This document shows positions 22,585-30,388 of a DNA stretch of 44,908 nt, piece after piece. This DNA comes from an uncultured delta proteobacterium. Lineage in GTDB: Bacteria; Myxococcota_A; Polyangia; Polyangiales; Polyangiaceae. The notes beneath the pieces are model-generated. The model saw only the letters and a program-made list of their open reading frames with translations, was not told where the DNA came from and did not search any database. Every line of letters begins with the position of its first letter. Position 1 is the stretch's first letter. A program made the translations under genes and the position numbers. Location: positions 1-44,908 of the forward strand of contig CAIVJW010000445.1 in NCBI GenBank assembly GCA_903906315.1, written 5' to 3'.

Positions 22585-24966
22585 GTGATCCGGCTTGAGG
22601 TGGTGGGGCGCCTGGTCGAGGTGTCGGAACGCTCGATCGTCGAGCCCGGGCGACGCGTCGACGCCGTGGTCAGCTCCGACGACAACTACCTCACGCATGG
22701 CGGAGGCGTCTCCGCGGCCATCTGGGCCGCCGCGGGGCCGGAGCTCGTCGCCCACGTCGACGCGGCGAGGCCGGTGCTTCGCCTGGGCGACGTGCACGTG
22801 ACGCCCGCGTTCGGCGTCGACTCGTCCGTCCTGCTCCACGCGGTCACCATCGACTTCGACGAGAACCGTAGGCTCGGCCCTCGCGAGGCGCGTGCGCTCT
22901 TCGGGCGCGTCCTCGACGTCGCGTCCGCGCTCGGGTGCCGCTCCGTGGCAGTGCCGCTCCTCGGTAGCGGTGCCGGACGGCTCGGTCCCCGTGCGGCGGC
23001 GGTCGCGTTCGCGGAAGCCATCGACGAGCGTCTGGACATCGACGGCCCGCTCGAAACGATCGTGGCGGTCGCCCTCGGGGACGACCACGAGGTGGTGGTC
23101 GAGGTCTTCCGCGACCGCCTCGGTGTGCGCGCGAGCCTCGATGCCGTGGTCCGGGCGACGGCCGAAGAGCTCGGCGGGAGCGCGCGTGCGGCGCTGCAAT
23201 CGGCCTGGGAACAGCTGTGCGACCCCGTCGGCGGTGGAGCCGACGCTCTGCTCGGGTTTGGCGATGCGGCATTTCGTGGGCTCGCAGACCTTGCCTCGCG
23301 TCGGGCGCGGGGCGCGGTCGGCGAGGCGGGGGCAATCGTATCCGAGCAAGTCGTCGCGAGGGCGGGCAAGATCGACCTCGAGTTCCACGTTCGCCGCGCG
23401 ACTGGCGTCGAGGAGCTGACCGCCGAGGCCGCCGTCGAGGCCGCCGAGGCGCTCTTCGGGGCGGTCAGCCGGTCGCTCGACTCGTCAATCCCGCGGGACT
23501 GGCGCGACGCGCTGAACCTCCGTAACGAGCTCGTGTCCGGCGTGGGAAGCCCCGACCTGCGCATCGAGCGTGCCCTGGTTCACGGGCTCTGGCGGGCGCT
23601 GCGGACGCTCGTCCCCGCGGTGCCCATCGCGGGCTCCTCGATGCCCCGTCGGGCTCTGCTCACGGGTCGCGATCGCGACGCGGGAGCCCTATCAGGCGCC
23701 AGAGTGGTGGGTGGGATCGCAGCTGGCCTTGCCGCAGTGGGCACGGGGCTGCCTGGAGGCGGTCGGGTCGCGGGTGCCGCATCCTTCGAGCGGTCCGTCC
23801 TCGCGCGCGCGCTCGGTTGGATCGTTCCGAGCGTCGCGGGCGTGGTCGCCGCGGCTAGGGTCCAACCGTCCGACGATTCGCATGTGCCCATTCTCCCGCG
23901 GGCGCCGAGTCCGGCTCCGGCGCCAGCGGTCGACGCGGGTGAAGTCAACCGCCCGGTGCGTGAGCTTCACGCGTTCTTGCGGCGAAGGCTCCCTCCGAAG
24001 CGCCTCGCCTCGATCTGCAAGCACCTCGAGGAGCACGAAGGATACCGCGGCAGCGACGACGCGAGGCTCCTCGAGCACTGCGTCGTGATGTCCGACCCTG
24101 CGAAGCTCGTCGCCGAGGAATTCTCGCGCGCAGAGCTCGGCGATCTCGTGGAGGAGATGACCGGCAAGGCCCCGTCGCCGAGCGCTGCCAACGCGGAGCT
24201 CGCCGCTCAGGTACTCGAGCGGCTCGGGTTTCCGAGGGCTTCCGACGTGCCACCCGAGGGCCTACGGACCGCGCTCGAGCGCATCCGCGCGTGGCGGCGA
24301 GATCTCGATGTCACCGCATCGTCTCGTGAGGTGCTCGTCGGAACGGTGGCCGCCGCAGCGACCGAGCTCGAGCGGCTGTTGCAGATCTTCATCCGCTTCC
24401 TGTGCAGGGTCGCGGACGACGCCTCGCCGGAGGAGTACTTCCGGCGCGCCGGCGCGTTCGGGCCCAGGGACGAGCTCGGTGCCTGTAGCATCGGGAAGCT
24501 GATCTCCCTCCTCGAGTCGCTCGGAAAGGACCTGTCGAGTCGCCCGAGCTTTTCCCTGGCAGTCGATCTCGGCGTCCGCCGGCTCACGCCCAAAGATCTT
24601 CGGATCGCCGAGCTGCGGAATGCGTTTGCCCACTATCGCGAGGACATGGATCAGCTGTCGGTCTCGGACCTCCGGGCGAAGGCGAGGGGAGCGCTCGACG
24701 AGGCCATCCGGCTCCTGGAGTACCTCGGCGATCCCGAGCACCGGGTCTTTCCGCACGTGGTCGTGATCGAGGCGATCCACCTCGACCGCTGGGGTCGCCG
24801 GAAGATCGAGGCGCGGAGCGACGAGCGGGCGGAGCGCCTCTTCACCAACAGCGACGTTCGCCCCGGGCAGGTCTACTTCATGCACCCGCTCACGAACCCG
24901 CTACGTGTGGACCCCATCCTCGCGTCGGCCGGCGACTTCGTGCACCGGTCAACGCCCAAGAGCTGA
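22585..24966 (+). CDS. Macro-domain / HEPN-like multidomain protein, candidate defence effector
   Basis: 793 residues from GTG 22585. Residues 1-175 form a macro domain: VDAVVSSDDN, HGGGVSAAIWAAAGPEL (38-54), LRLGDVHVTPAFGV, and the ADP-ribose loop VPLLGSGAGRLG (~123-134). A helical middle with a long small-residue hydrophobic stretch (ARVVGGIAAGLAAVGTGLPG, SVAGVVAAARV) may associate with membrane. Residues ~453-530 (VRELHAFLRRRLPPKRLASI, LVAEEFSRAELGDLVEEMTG) look like a death-fold-like or effector-associated adaptor. Residues ~581-710 resemble a HEPN domain with LRNAFAHYRED, an R-x4-H motif (R678, H683) typical of HEPN RNases. The combination suggests ADP-ribose sensing coupled to an RNase, as inference. 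Confidence 0.72.
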   Translation: MIRLEVVGRLVEVSERSIVEPGRRVDAVVSSDDNYLTHGGGVSAAIWAAAGPELVAHVDAARPVLRLGDVHVTPAFGVDSSVLLHAVTIDFDENRRLGPREARALFGRVLDVASALGCRSVAVPLLGSGAGRLGPRAAAVAFAEAIDERLDIDGPLETIVAVALGDDHEVVVEVFRDRLGVRASLDAVVRATAEELGGSARAALQSAWEQLCDPVGGGADALLGFGDAAFRGLADLASRRARGAVGEAGAIVSEQVVARAGKIDLEFHVRRATGVEELTAEAAVEAAEALFGAVSRSLDSSIPRDWRDALNLRNELVSGVGSPDLRIERALVHGLWRALRTLVPAVPIAGSSMPRRALLTGRDRDAGALSGARVVGGIAAGLAAVGTGLPGGGRVAGAASFERSVLARALGWIVPSVAGVVAAARVQPSDDSHVPILPRAPSPAPAPAVDAGEVNRPVRELHAFLRRRLPPKRLASICKHLEEHEGYRGSDDARLLEHCVVMSDPAKLVAEEFSRAELGDLVEEMTGKAPSPSAANAELAAQVLERLGFPRASDVPPEGLRTALERIRAWRRDLDVTASSREVLVGTVAAAATELERLLQIFIRFLCRVADDASPEEYFRRAGAFGPRDELGACSIGKLISLLESLGKDLSSRPSFSLAVDLGVRRLTPKDLRIAELRNAFAHYREDMDQLSVSDLRAKARGALDEAIRLLEYLGDPEHRVFPHVVVIEAIHLDRWGRRKIEARSDERAERLFTNSDVRPGQVYFMHPLTNPLRVDPILASAGDFVHRSTPKS

Positions 24967-25082
24967 GGCCGTCCGCGCCGGCGGGTCGGCCAGTCGGCGC
25001 GTGCAGGTGCTACGAGGTGCGACCCTCACTCGCCGGCGGCCGCCTGATCTGCGGTCGGCGGGAACACCTTGGGTGGGGGCGG

Positions 25083-25412
25083 TCAGCCCGAGGACTCCGG
25101 GGAGCGCTTGCGCGCGCTCGTCGCTGTGGCTCGGTGGGTCCGGTTGTAGCCGACCGCGGGATCATTCGATCGCAGCGAGATGATCAACTCGCCTTCCTTC
25201 GCAGAGACCTCGCGCTTGTTCGCCGACTCGAACAAGATCTCCTTGCGCAGCGCGAAGTCGCGTAGCTGCTCGTCCGAGAAGTCCCGCTGGACGAGGCCGT
25301 TGTCCCACGAGCCGAAGTAGCGCAGCGAGTGTCCCTTCCCGCCGATGTCCTTGCCGACGTAGATCTTGCCGTTGGGGAAGGTCAGCTTGTAGACGACGTA
25401 GCCGAGCGTCAT
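25083..25412 (-). CDS. GIY-YIG domain nuclease-like protein
   Basis: 109 residues from ATG 25412. The GIY-YIG module starts at once: YVVYKLTFPNGKIYVGKDIG (residues 5-24), followed by HSLRYFGSWDNGLVQRDF and RDFALRKEILFESANKREV, the helix and strand carrying the catalytic E of compact GIY-YIG domains, then KEGELIISLRS and a basic tail. It is a minimal stand-alone domain without a DNA-binding extension, so it may be a structure-specific nuclease or part of a system with the neighbouring macro/HEPN gene, to which it is convergent (116-bp gap). Confidence 0.75.
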   Translation of the reverse strand: MTLGYVVYKLTFPNGKIYVGKDIGGKGHSLRYFGSWDNGLVQRDFSDEQLRDFALRKEILFESANKREVSAKEGELIISLRSNDPAVGYNRTHRATATSARKRSPESSG

Positions 25413-25772
25413 GGTGTCTTCTCGCTTCGCCCCGTCGGAAGGCCGACGGACGGGATCGATGTGGATGGCTGGGCGCGAGCGGCAGCGCGCATCGCTGCTC
25501 GTCCGGCATCGTATGCAGTATCGACGGTTGTCGGGCGACGCACCTGACACGCGCCCTCGGTCGCGTGGGTGACCCCTCGCCTGGGTCGAGGCCGACCCGG
25601 GTCGACGTCGAGGCACGAGGGCCTCCCGGCGCGCTCCTCGATGGCGCCTCCTCCGGGCGGCCTGCTGTCGCGGAGCGAGCGCACGGGGCCCTCGCGTCGC
25701 TCCGGGCCACGTAGCGAGCGTCGCGGCCGCCGAGTCGCGCCGTCCCGAAGCCGCCTACTCGCGCGTCCGCCG
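25413..25772. other. Intergenic stretch without a recognisable gene
   Basis: 360 bp between two minus-strand genes. Frames show only Arg/Pro/Ser-rich shadow peptides. It should hold the GIY-YIG promoter and the end of the AAA+ operon transcript. No strong hairpin or repeat was found by eye. Confidence 0.5.
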
Positions 25773-26789
25773 CTACGCCTCGGCGGCGGCCCGCTGCACG
25801 TCGAGCGGCGCCTCGACGAGCGGGACCACCTCGGTCGTCGACGTGCGCGGCCCGGCGAGGGGGTCACTGCCCACGTCGCGCTTCGCCCGCTTCGCGTGGA
25901 CGATCGCCGCGTCGAGGTCGGCCAGCTGGACGCGGCGGAGCGTGCCCTCGCGCTGCACCGCCGCGCTCGCCGCGCCGACGACGACGTTCACGAGGTCCCC
26001 GCCGGAGAGGCCGAGGGATCGTGCAGCCAGCGCGGCCGGGTGGACGTCGGGATCGCGCGGCAGGCGGTCGGGCAGGAAGCGCGCCCAGAGTCGCGCGAGC
26101 GTCGGCTCGTCGGGGAGCGGCAGCTCGACGTGCGCGTAGATGCGCCGCACGAACGCGGCGTCGTAGTTCGTCGCGAGGTTCGTCGCGAAGACGACGACAC
26201 CGTCGAAGTCGCCGAGCTGGGTCAGCATCACCGCGCGCGCCGTGTTGACCGCGTGGTCGGCGCTCTGGGTGACGCTCGTGAGCCGGCGGCCGAGGATCGA
26301 GTCGGCCTCGTCGAAGAACAGCACCGCGCCCGCCTCGCGCGCGGCCGCGAACGCGGCGACGATGTTCTTCGAGGTCTCGCCGACGAACTTCGACTCGAGC
26401 TCGGCGTACGAGACGCGGATCCAGGGCCGGCCGAGGTGCGCGGCGATGGCCTCGGCGCAGAGCGTCTTGCCAGTGCCCGGGGGGCCGTAGAGGTTCATCG
26501 CGGCGCCCGTCATGCGCGGCTCGATCGAGCGCAGGTCCCACTCGACGAAGAGTGTCTCGTGGTGGTGAATGCGAGCCAGCGTCGCCTCGAGGCGCGCGCG
26601 CACGTCGTCGGCCACGACGAGCTCCGCGAGCGTGCGCCGCGGCGACTCGACGGCGAAGGTCGCGAGCGCGCCCGTCGCGCGGTCGGCGGCGGGGTGATCC
26701 GACGGCGGACCGGGATCGAGGCGCGCGGGCGCGGGGGGCGGCTCGGGGCGGGGCGCGGAGGCGTCGCGGCGGGTCCAGGGAATCGGCAT
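25773..26789 (-). CDS. AAA+ ATPase, last gene of a five-gene operon
   Basis: 338 residues from ATG 26789, with AAGGAG 8 bp upstream. A proline-rich N-terminus is followed by one classical AAA domain: Walker A GPPGTGKT (102-109), the pore-loop region SYAELESKFVGETSKNI, Walker B VLFFDEADSILGRR (156-169), sensor 1 FATNLATNYD (201-210), arginine fingers FVRRIYAHVELPLPDE, and a C-terminal small domain ending GGDLVNVVVGAASAAVQ. No transmembrane or protease domain is present, so it resembles Vps4/katanin-like remodellers that act on partner proteins. The four upstream small genes, three with a membrane anchor, are the obvious candidate partners (inference). Confidence 0.85.
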   Translation of the reverse strand: MPIPWTRRDASAPRPEPPPAPARLDPGPPSDHPAADRATGALATFAVESPRRTLAELVVADDVRARLEATLARIHHHETLFVEWDLRSIEPRMTGAAMNLYGPPGTGKTLCAEAIAAHLGRPWIRVSYAELESKFVGETSKNIVAAFAAAREAGAVLFFDEADSILGRRLTSVTQSADHAVNTARAVMLTQLGDFDGVVVFATNLATNYDAAFVRRIYAHVELPLPDEPTLARLWARFLPDRLPRDPDVHPAALAARSLGLSGGDLVNVVVGAASAAVQREGTLRRVQLADLDAAIVHAKRAKRDVGSDPLAGPRTSTTEVVPLVEAPLDVQRAAAEA

Positions 26790-26835
26790 CGGGGTCTCCT
26801 TCGCAGGCGGGGGTGGTGGGCGCGGAGCGGCTCAC

Positions 26836-27165
26836 TCAGTCCATCAGCGCCAGGACGTCGCGCGTGGAGGAGCCCTGACGGTCGAGCTCGCGCAGCACGT
26901 CCTGGTCGTCGATCTGGTGGCGCTCGAGCGTGACCGTGCGGGTCTCGGCCGCGCGCGGCCCGACGAGCCAGCGCTTCACGCGACCGTGGTACGTCAGGCG
27001 TACGATGCCGTTCATGAGGCGCTCGAAGAGGACGAACGCGTCCATGAACGCCGACTTCTCGAGGCCCTGCTCGTGCAGCCAGTCGCGCACGTGATCGCGG
27101 ACGAGGTCCCAGATCGCGCACGCGACGGCGAGTCCGGCGAGCAAGAGCGCGAGCTCGACGATCAC
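26836..27165 (-). CDS. Small membrane-anchored protein 4 of the AAA+ operon
   Basis: 109 residues from ATG 27165, which overlaps the upstream stop (ATGA). One N-terminal hydrophobic helix (IVELALLLAGLAVACAIWDL) precedes HVRDWLHEQGLEKSAFMDAF and a basic strand region (IVRLTYHGRVKRWLVGPRAA). The end, VTLERHQIDDQDVLRELDRQ, is a divergent counterpart of the DDLPxxVR ending of its neighbours, lacking the L-P. The first 20 residues are hydrophobic without a cleavage site, so it is probably a signal anchor. It is followed 46 bp later by the AAA+ gene. The family is not recognised. Confidence 0.72.
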   Translation of the reverse strand: MIVELALLLAGLAVACAIWDLVRDHVRDWLHEQGLEKSAFMDAFVLFERLMNGIVRLTYHGRVKRWLVGPRAAETRTVTLERHQIDDQDVLRELDRQGSSTRDVLALMD

Positions 27166-27596
27166 GACGCCACCTCCGGCGCGAAGCGGTACGGGCGCTC
27201 GACGCGGTCGCAGCGATCGCGGAGGAAGTCCTCGCGGATGGGCGCGGGGAGCTCGTCGAAGTCGATCGGCCGCTCGCGCTCGCGGTGAACGCCGTCGACC
27301 TCCGCGCGGACCACGAACACGTAGCGGGCGCGCCCGTCGCGGCGCCGCTCGAAGGCGACGGTCGCCGCGCCGACGCGCCGCTCGACCTCGTCGCGCACCG
27401 TGGCGTCACCGCGCCCGGCGGCCACCGCCTCGTAGTCGATGGCCGGGCGCCCGCCGCCGCGCGCGAGCAGCTCGGCGACGACGCGTGCGACCTCGCGATC
27501 GAGGTCGTCGCGCGCGCCCTGCTCCTGCTTGCGCGAGACGAAGTGGGCGACGACGGCGGCGAGGCCGATCGCGGCGACGATCCAGAGAGGGGGCAT
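27162..27596 (-). CDS. Small membrane-anchored protein 3 of the AAA+ operon
   Basis: 144 residues from ATG 27596. The N-terminal anchor (PLWIVAAIGLAAVVAHFVSR) is followed by a charged helix (DLDREVARVVAELLARGGG), a beta-rich portion (AATVAFERRRDGRARYVFVV, then AEVDGVHRERERPIDFDELP) and the shared motif DFDELPAPIREDFLRD (112-127). The stop overlaps the next start (ATGA); the upstream gene ends 3 bp before its ATG. The beta-strands-then-DELPxxIR order is the same as in the other two small proteins, indicating a common domain. No known family was recognised. Confidence 0.75.
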   Translation of the reverse strand: MPPLWIVAAIGLAAVVAHFVSRKQEQGARDDLDREVARVVAELLARGGGRPAIDYEAVAAGRGDATVRDEVERRVGAATVAFERRRDGRARYVFVVRAEVDGVHRERERPIDFDELPAPIREDFLRDRCDRVERPYRFAPEVAS

Positions 27597-27598
27597 GG

Positions 27599-28066
27599 TC
27601 AAACCTCCAGCACTGCGAGCTCGCGGTCGCGGCTCGCTTTGACGTCGACGCTCGTGCGCGCGCTCGCGTCGCGCAGCAGCTGCTCGCGCACGTCGGACGG
27701 CAGATCGTCGAAGTCGACGACCTCCTCCTCGACCCTGCGCGCGACCTTGGTGGGCTCGAGCTTGACGCGCAGCCAGCTCGTCACGCGCCGCACGTACTCG
27801 TTCGCCGTGCGGCGCTCGATATCGACCGTGAGCTTGAGGAGCGCGCCGCGGAGCGCCGTCCACGCGGCCTTCACGACCCGGCGAACGCTCACCACGGCAT
27901 TGTCGACCGCGGCGAACGCCTGCCGCACCTTGGGTGCGAGCTCGGGCCAGGTCTCGTCGACCCACGGCAGGAGGTCGTCGACCACCAGCTCGCGGAGGTA
28001 GTCCCACGCGGCGACCCCGGCGATCGCCGCGCCGGCGAGGATGATGAGGAGGATCGGGAAGGGCAT
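27599..28066 (-). CDS. Small membrane-anchored protein 2 of the AAA+ operon
   Basis: 155 residues from ATG 28066. The N-terminal anchor FPILLIILAGAAIAGVAAW is followed by an aromatic/acidic helix (DDLLPWVDETWPELAPKVRQ), a paired helix (AVDNAVVSVRRVVKAAW), a strand region (LLKLTVDIERRTANEYVRRV) and the shared motif DFDDLPSDVREQLLRD (118-133). Its start lies 4 bp after the upstream stop and its stop 3 bp before the next start, consistent with one operon. The function is unknown. Similarity to its neighbours suggests that a set of related subunits assembles at the membrane. Confidence 0.75.
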   Translation of the reverse strand: MPFPILLIILAGAAIAGVAAWDYLRELVVDDLLPWVDETWPELAPKVRQAFAAVDNAVVSVRRVVKAAWTALRGALLKLTVDIERRTANEYVRRVTSWLRVKLEPTKVARRVEEEVVDFDDLPSDVREQLLRDASARTSVDVKASRDRELAVLEV

Positions 28067-28069
28067 GGC

Positions 28070-28588
28070 TCAGGTCCTCTGCAGGTGGAGGTCGAAGGTC
28101 ACGGCGTCGCGGCGCTCGCGGGCGTGTGCGGCGCGCACCTCGTCGGGCAGGTCGTCGTACGAGAGCTCGGACTCGGTCGTGCGGAGGCGCGTGCCGCCGA
28201 GGCCCGCCCACGTCTCGATGCGGCGCTGCCACGTGCTGCCGCCGAGGCGAGTGAAGGTGACGCTCACCTTGAGCAGCTCGCGGCCGTGGCGCTCGATCGC
28301 GTCGACGCTCGGGCGCGCGGGGCGGCAGCGACGGACCCGCTCGAAGGCGTCCGCCCCGCGCGTCATGTGGACGGCGAGGTCGAGCGCGACGTCGTGGGGC
28401 ACGCGGCACGTGGCGACGAGCGCCTCGGCCACGACCTCGGCGATGGCGACGGCGTGCTGGTCGCTCGCGCTGTGCGGCTCGAGGAGCGCGACGGCCTCCC
28501 GGACCAGCGCGAGCACGTGGTCCCCGATCGCGGGACCGTGCTCCTTCAGGAAGCGGCGAAGCTCTTTCGATGCGGCGGTGCTCGGCAT
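28070..28588 (-). CDS. Soluble protein 1 of the AAA+ operon, carries the shared motif
   Basis: 172 residues from ATG 28588, preceded by a strong AAGGAGG. It differs from the next three in lacking a membrane anchor: the N-terminus is a helical bundle (ELRRFLKEHGPAIGDHVLAL, VAIAEVVAEALVATCRVPHD). It is followed by strands (ELLKVSVTFTRLGGSTWQRR, TRLRTTESEL) and the shared motif YDDLPDEVRAAHARE (144-158). It is first in the operon. The helical part could be the regulatory or cargo-binding subunit; this is speculation. The family is not recognised. Confidence 0.72.
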   Translation of the reverse strand: MPSTAASKELRRFLKEHGPAIGDHVLALVREAVALLEPHSASDQHAVAIAEVVAEALVATCRVPHDVALDLAVHMTRGADAFERVRRCRPARPSVDAIERHGRELLKVSVTFTRLGGSTWQRRIETWAGLGGTRLRTTESELSYDDLPDEVRAAHARERRDAVTFDLHLQRT

Positions 28589-28911
28589 GGGGCGTCCTCC
28601 TTGGGCTCCGCGGATTGGACGCGCTCGGTGCGCGCGGTCTGACAGGCCGCCACTCGTTCGCGCGCGGTCCGCGCGGGTGGAGGTGACGGCCACCGGTCCT
28701 CGTGGGTGACCGATGGCGACGCCGCACCCTGCAAGAGCAGTCACTCCCGATGCGCTTCGCCGCGCGGGCATGGCTCCGCGCCGTGCGGCCGTGGGGCAGC
28801 GTGTGGCCGTCGTCGCCAGGCGCTCCTTCGCGCGACGGGAGAGGTCGCGCGTGCCGGCACCGGACGTGGGCCATCGCGCGTCTTCCGTGCGCGATGCGTC
28901 CGCCGAGCGCC
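28589..28911. other. Intergenic stretch upstream of the AAA+ operon
   Basis: 323 bp between Nudix (stop 28912) and the operon's first start. Frames give only Arg/Ala-rich shadows. It presumably holds the operon promoter; no palindrome or terminator-like hairpin stood out. Confidence 0.5.
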
Positions 28912-29379
28912 TCAGTCGTCGAGGAGCGTGTACCGATCGATTGGCAAGAGCGGCGCGCCGCTGGCCACGAGATCGAGGACCCGCCGCACGTCGTCCCCGC
29001 CCCCGCGCAGCTCGAGCGCGTCGACCTCCGCCCGCGTCACCCACCGCGCCTCGAGGCTGTGCTCGTCGGCGACGCGCTTCGCCTCCACGGAGCCCACGGG
29101 ATCTGCCGTAAGCACGTAGCGGAAGCGCGTGTACTGGTCCGCACCCGACCCGCCCCAGCCGTGATCGATCGCGACGAGCGCGGTGGGACGGACGCGTACC
29201 CCGGCCTCCTCCAGCGTCTCGCGCTCCGCCGCTTCGACGAGCGTCTCACCCGGCTCCACCCCGCCCGCCGGCAGGTACCACCCCTGCCCGTGCTTGCACT
29301 CGTGGACGAGGAGGTAGCGCCCTCGGTGCTCCACCACCACGAGGACGAAGAAGTGCGCAGCCACCGCCCGCCGTGCCAT
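28912..29379 (-). CDS. Nudix hydrolase
   Basis: 155 residues from ATG 29379 ([20 protein letters not shown]). The Nudix box GX5EX7REUXEEXGU is complete at residues 39-61 ([20 protein letters not shown], then AGV), so the magnesium-binding glutamates are present. The fold is otherwise standard: a strand before the box ([19 protein letters not shown]) and a YRYV-like strand after it ([20 protein letters not shown]). The substrate cannot be deduced; small stand-alone Nudix enzymes hydrolyse nucleoside diphosphate derivatives, including ADP-ribose. It lies on the same strand as the AAA+ operon but 323 bp away, so it is probably separate. Confidence 0.85.
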   Translation of the reverse strand: MARRAVAAHFFVLVVVEHRGRYLLVHECKHGQGWYLPAGGVEPGETLVEAAERETLEEAGVRVRPTALVAIDHGWGGSGADQYTRFRYVLTADPVGSVEAKRVADEHSLEARWVTRAEVDALELRGGGDDVRRVLDLVASGAPLLPIDRYTLLDD

Positions 29380-29438
29380 GCCCCGTCCTCCCTTCGTCGT
29401 CGCTCGCCGGCCTACCGCTTGCGCCTCGGCTCGCCAGC

Positions 29439-29460
29439 CGGCCCGGGGAAGACCGGGCCG
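29439..29460 (-). terminator. GC-rich hairpin downstream of the Uma2 gene
   Basis: CGGCCCGG (29439-29446), 6-nt loop, CCGGGCCG (29453-29460): a perfect 8-bp stem between the Uma2 stop (29603) and the Nudix start (29379). There is no U tract, so only a candidate terminator. Confidence 0.35.
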
Positions 29461-29602
29461 TCCGGCGCGCCATCCCACTCCGAGTCCTCGAGTCGCTTCA
29501 AGGCGACGGCGCTGCTTCGTCTGATCGCGTTCGCAGGTCGAGGCGCCATCGGGCGCCAGCGCCCGCGAGTCGCGAGGGGGGCGAGCCGCCTGGCCACGCC
29601 GC

Positions 29603-30199
29603 TCAGGTTGCTGCCGCGGCTGCGGGCTCCGTCGGCCCGATCACACCGGCATAGACGTCGTCGACGGCGACCTCGCAACCGACCGACGCGAGCACGGCGC
29701 GCTGGCCCGGCCCGTACACGCGACGCACCCACGAGTCGTCCGCCTGTCGAGAGAACACCTCGATTCGTGGCGCCTTCTGGGAGGCGAGGACGTAGTCGCG
29801 CAGCGCCGGGATGGTCTCGTAGTGCGCGAACTTGTCCCCGCGGTCGTAGGCCTCGGACGAGTCTGACAGCACCTCGAGGACCAGCACCGGGTCGAGGAGC
29901 GCGTCGCGCGCGTCGTCGGCGAACGTCGGCGTGCCGCAGACGATGCTTCCGTCGGGGTAGAAGTAGCGCCCGGTTCGCGTGCGGACGCGCATGTCGGACG
30001 TGAGCGGTCGGCACGGACGACCGCGCAGGGCGACTCCGAGCTCGCGCAGAATGTTTGCCGCGACCGAGGCGTGCTCCAGCGTTCCGCCAGACATGGCGAA
30101 GATCTCCCCGTCCGCGTACTCGTGCTTCTGCTCGCTCGTGCGCTCGAACGCGAGGTACTCGGCGGGGGTCATGCGGCGGCTGGGTGCGGCGACGCCCAT
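29603..30199 (-). CDS. Uma2-family (DUF820) PD-(D/E)xK endonuclease-like protein
   Basis: 198 residues from ATG 30199. Uma2 hallmarks in order: [59 protein letters not shown] (catalytic D), [20 protein letters not shown] (catalytic E-V/L), [20 protein letters not shown]. The length is typical. These proteins have a restriction-endonuclease-like fold and usually occur as multicopy solitary genes of unknown role. All core residues appear intact. A candidate hairpin terminator lies 140 bp downstream. Confidence 0.88.
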   Translation of the reverse strand: MGVAAPSRRMTPAEYLAFERTSEQKHEYADGEIFAMSGGTLEHASVAANILRELGVALRGRPCRPLTSDMRVRTRTGRYFYPDGSIVCGTPTFADDARDALLDPVLVLEVLSDSSEAYDRGDKFAHYETIPALRDYVLASQKAPRIEVFSRQADDSWVRRVYGPGQRAVLASVGCEVAVDDVYAGVIGPTEPAAAAAT

Positions 30200-30388
30200 G
30201 GCGAGGAGTGTCCGCGATCCGCCGACCGGTGTCGACCGCGGCGCGCCGCGCTTGCCGCGCCGTGACGGGGCGTCGCCCGGACCTGGGCGGCGCTCACGCG
30301 AAGCACCTCGGTCTCGGCGTCAGGTTCGGGGACCTCGCTCGTCGAGAGAAGCGCCATCGAAATCAGAGCCCACGTGCGGAGGACCTGC

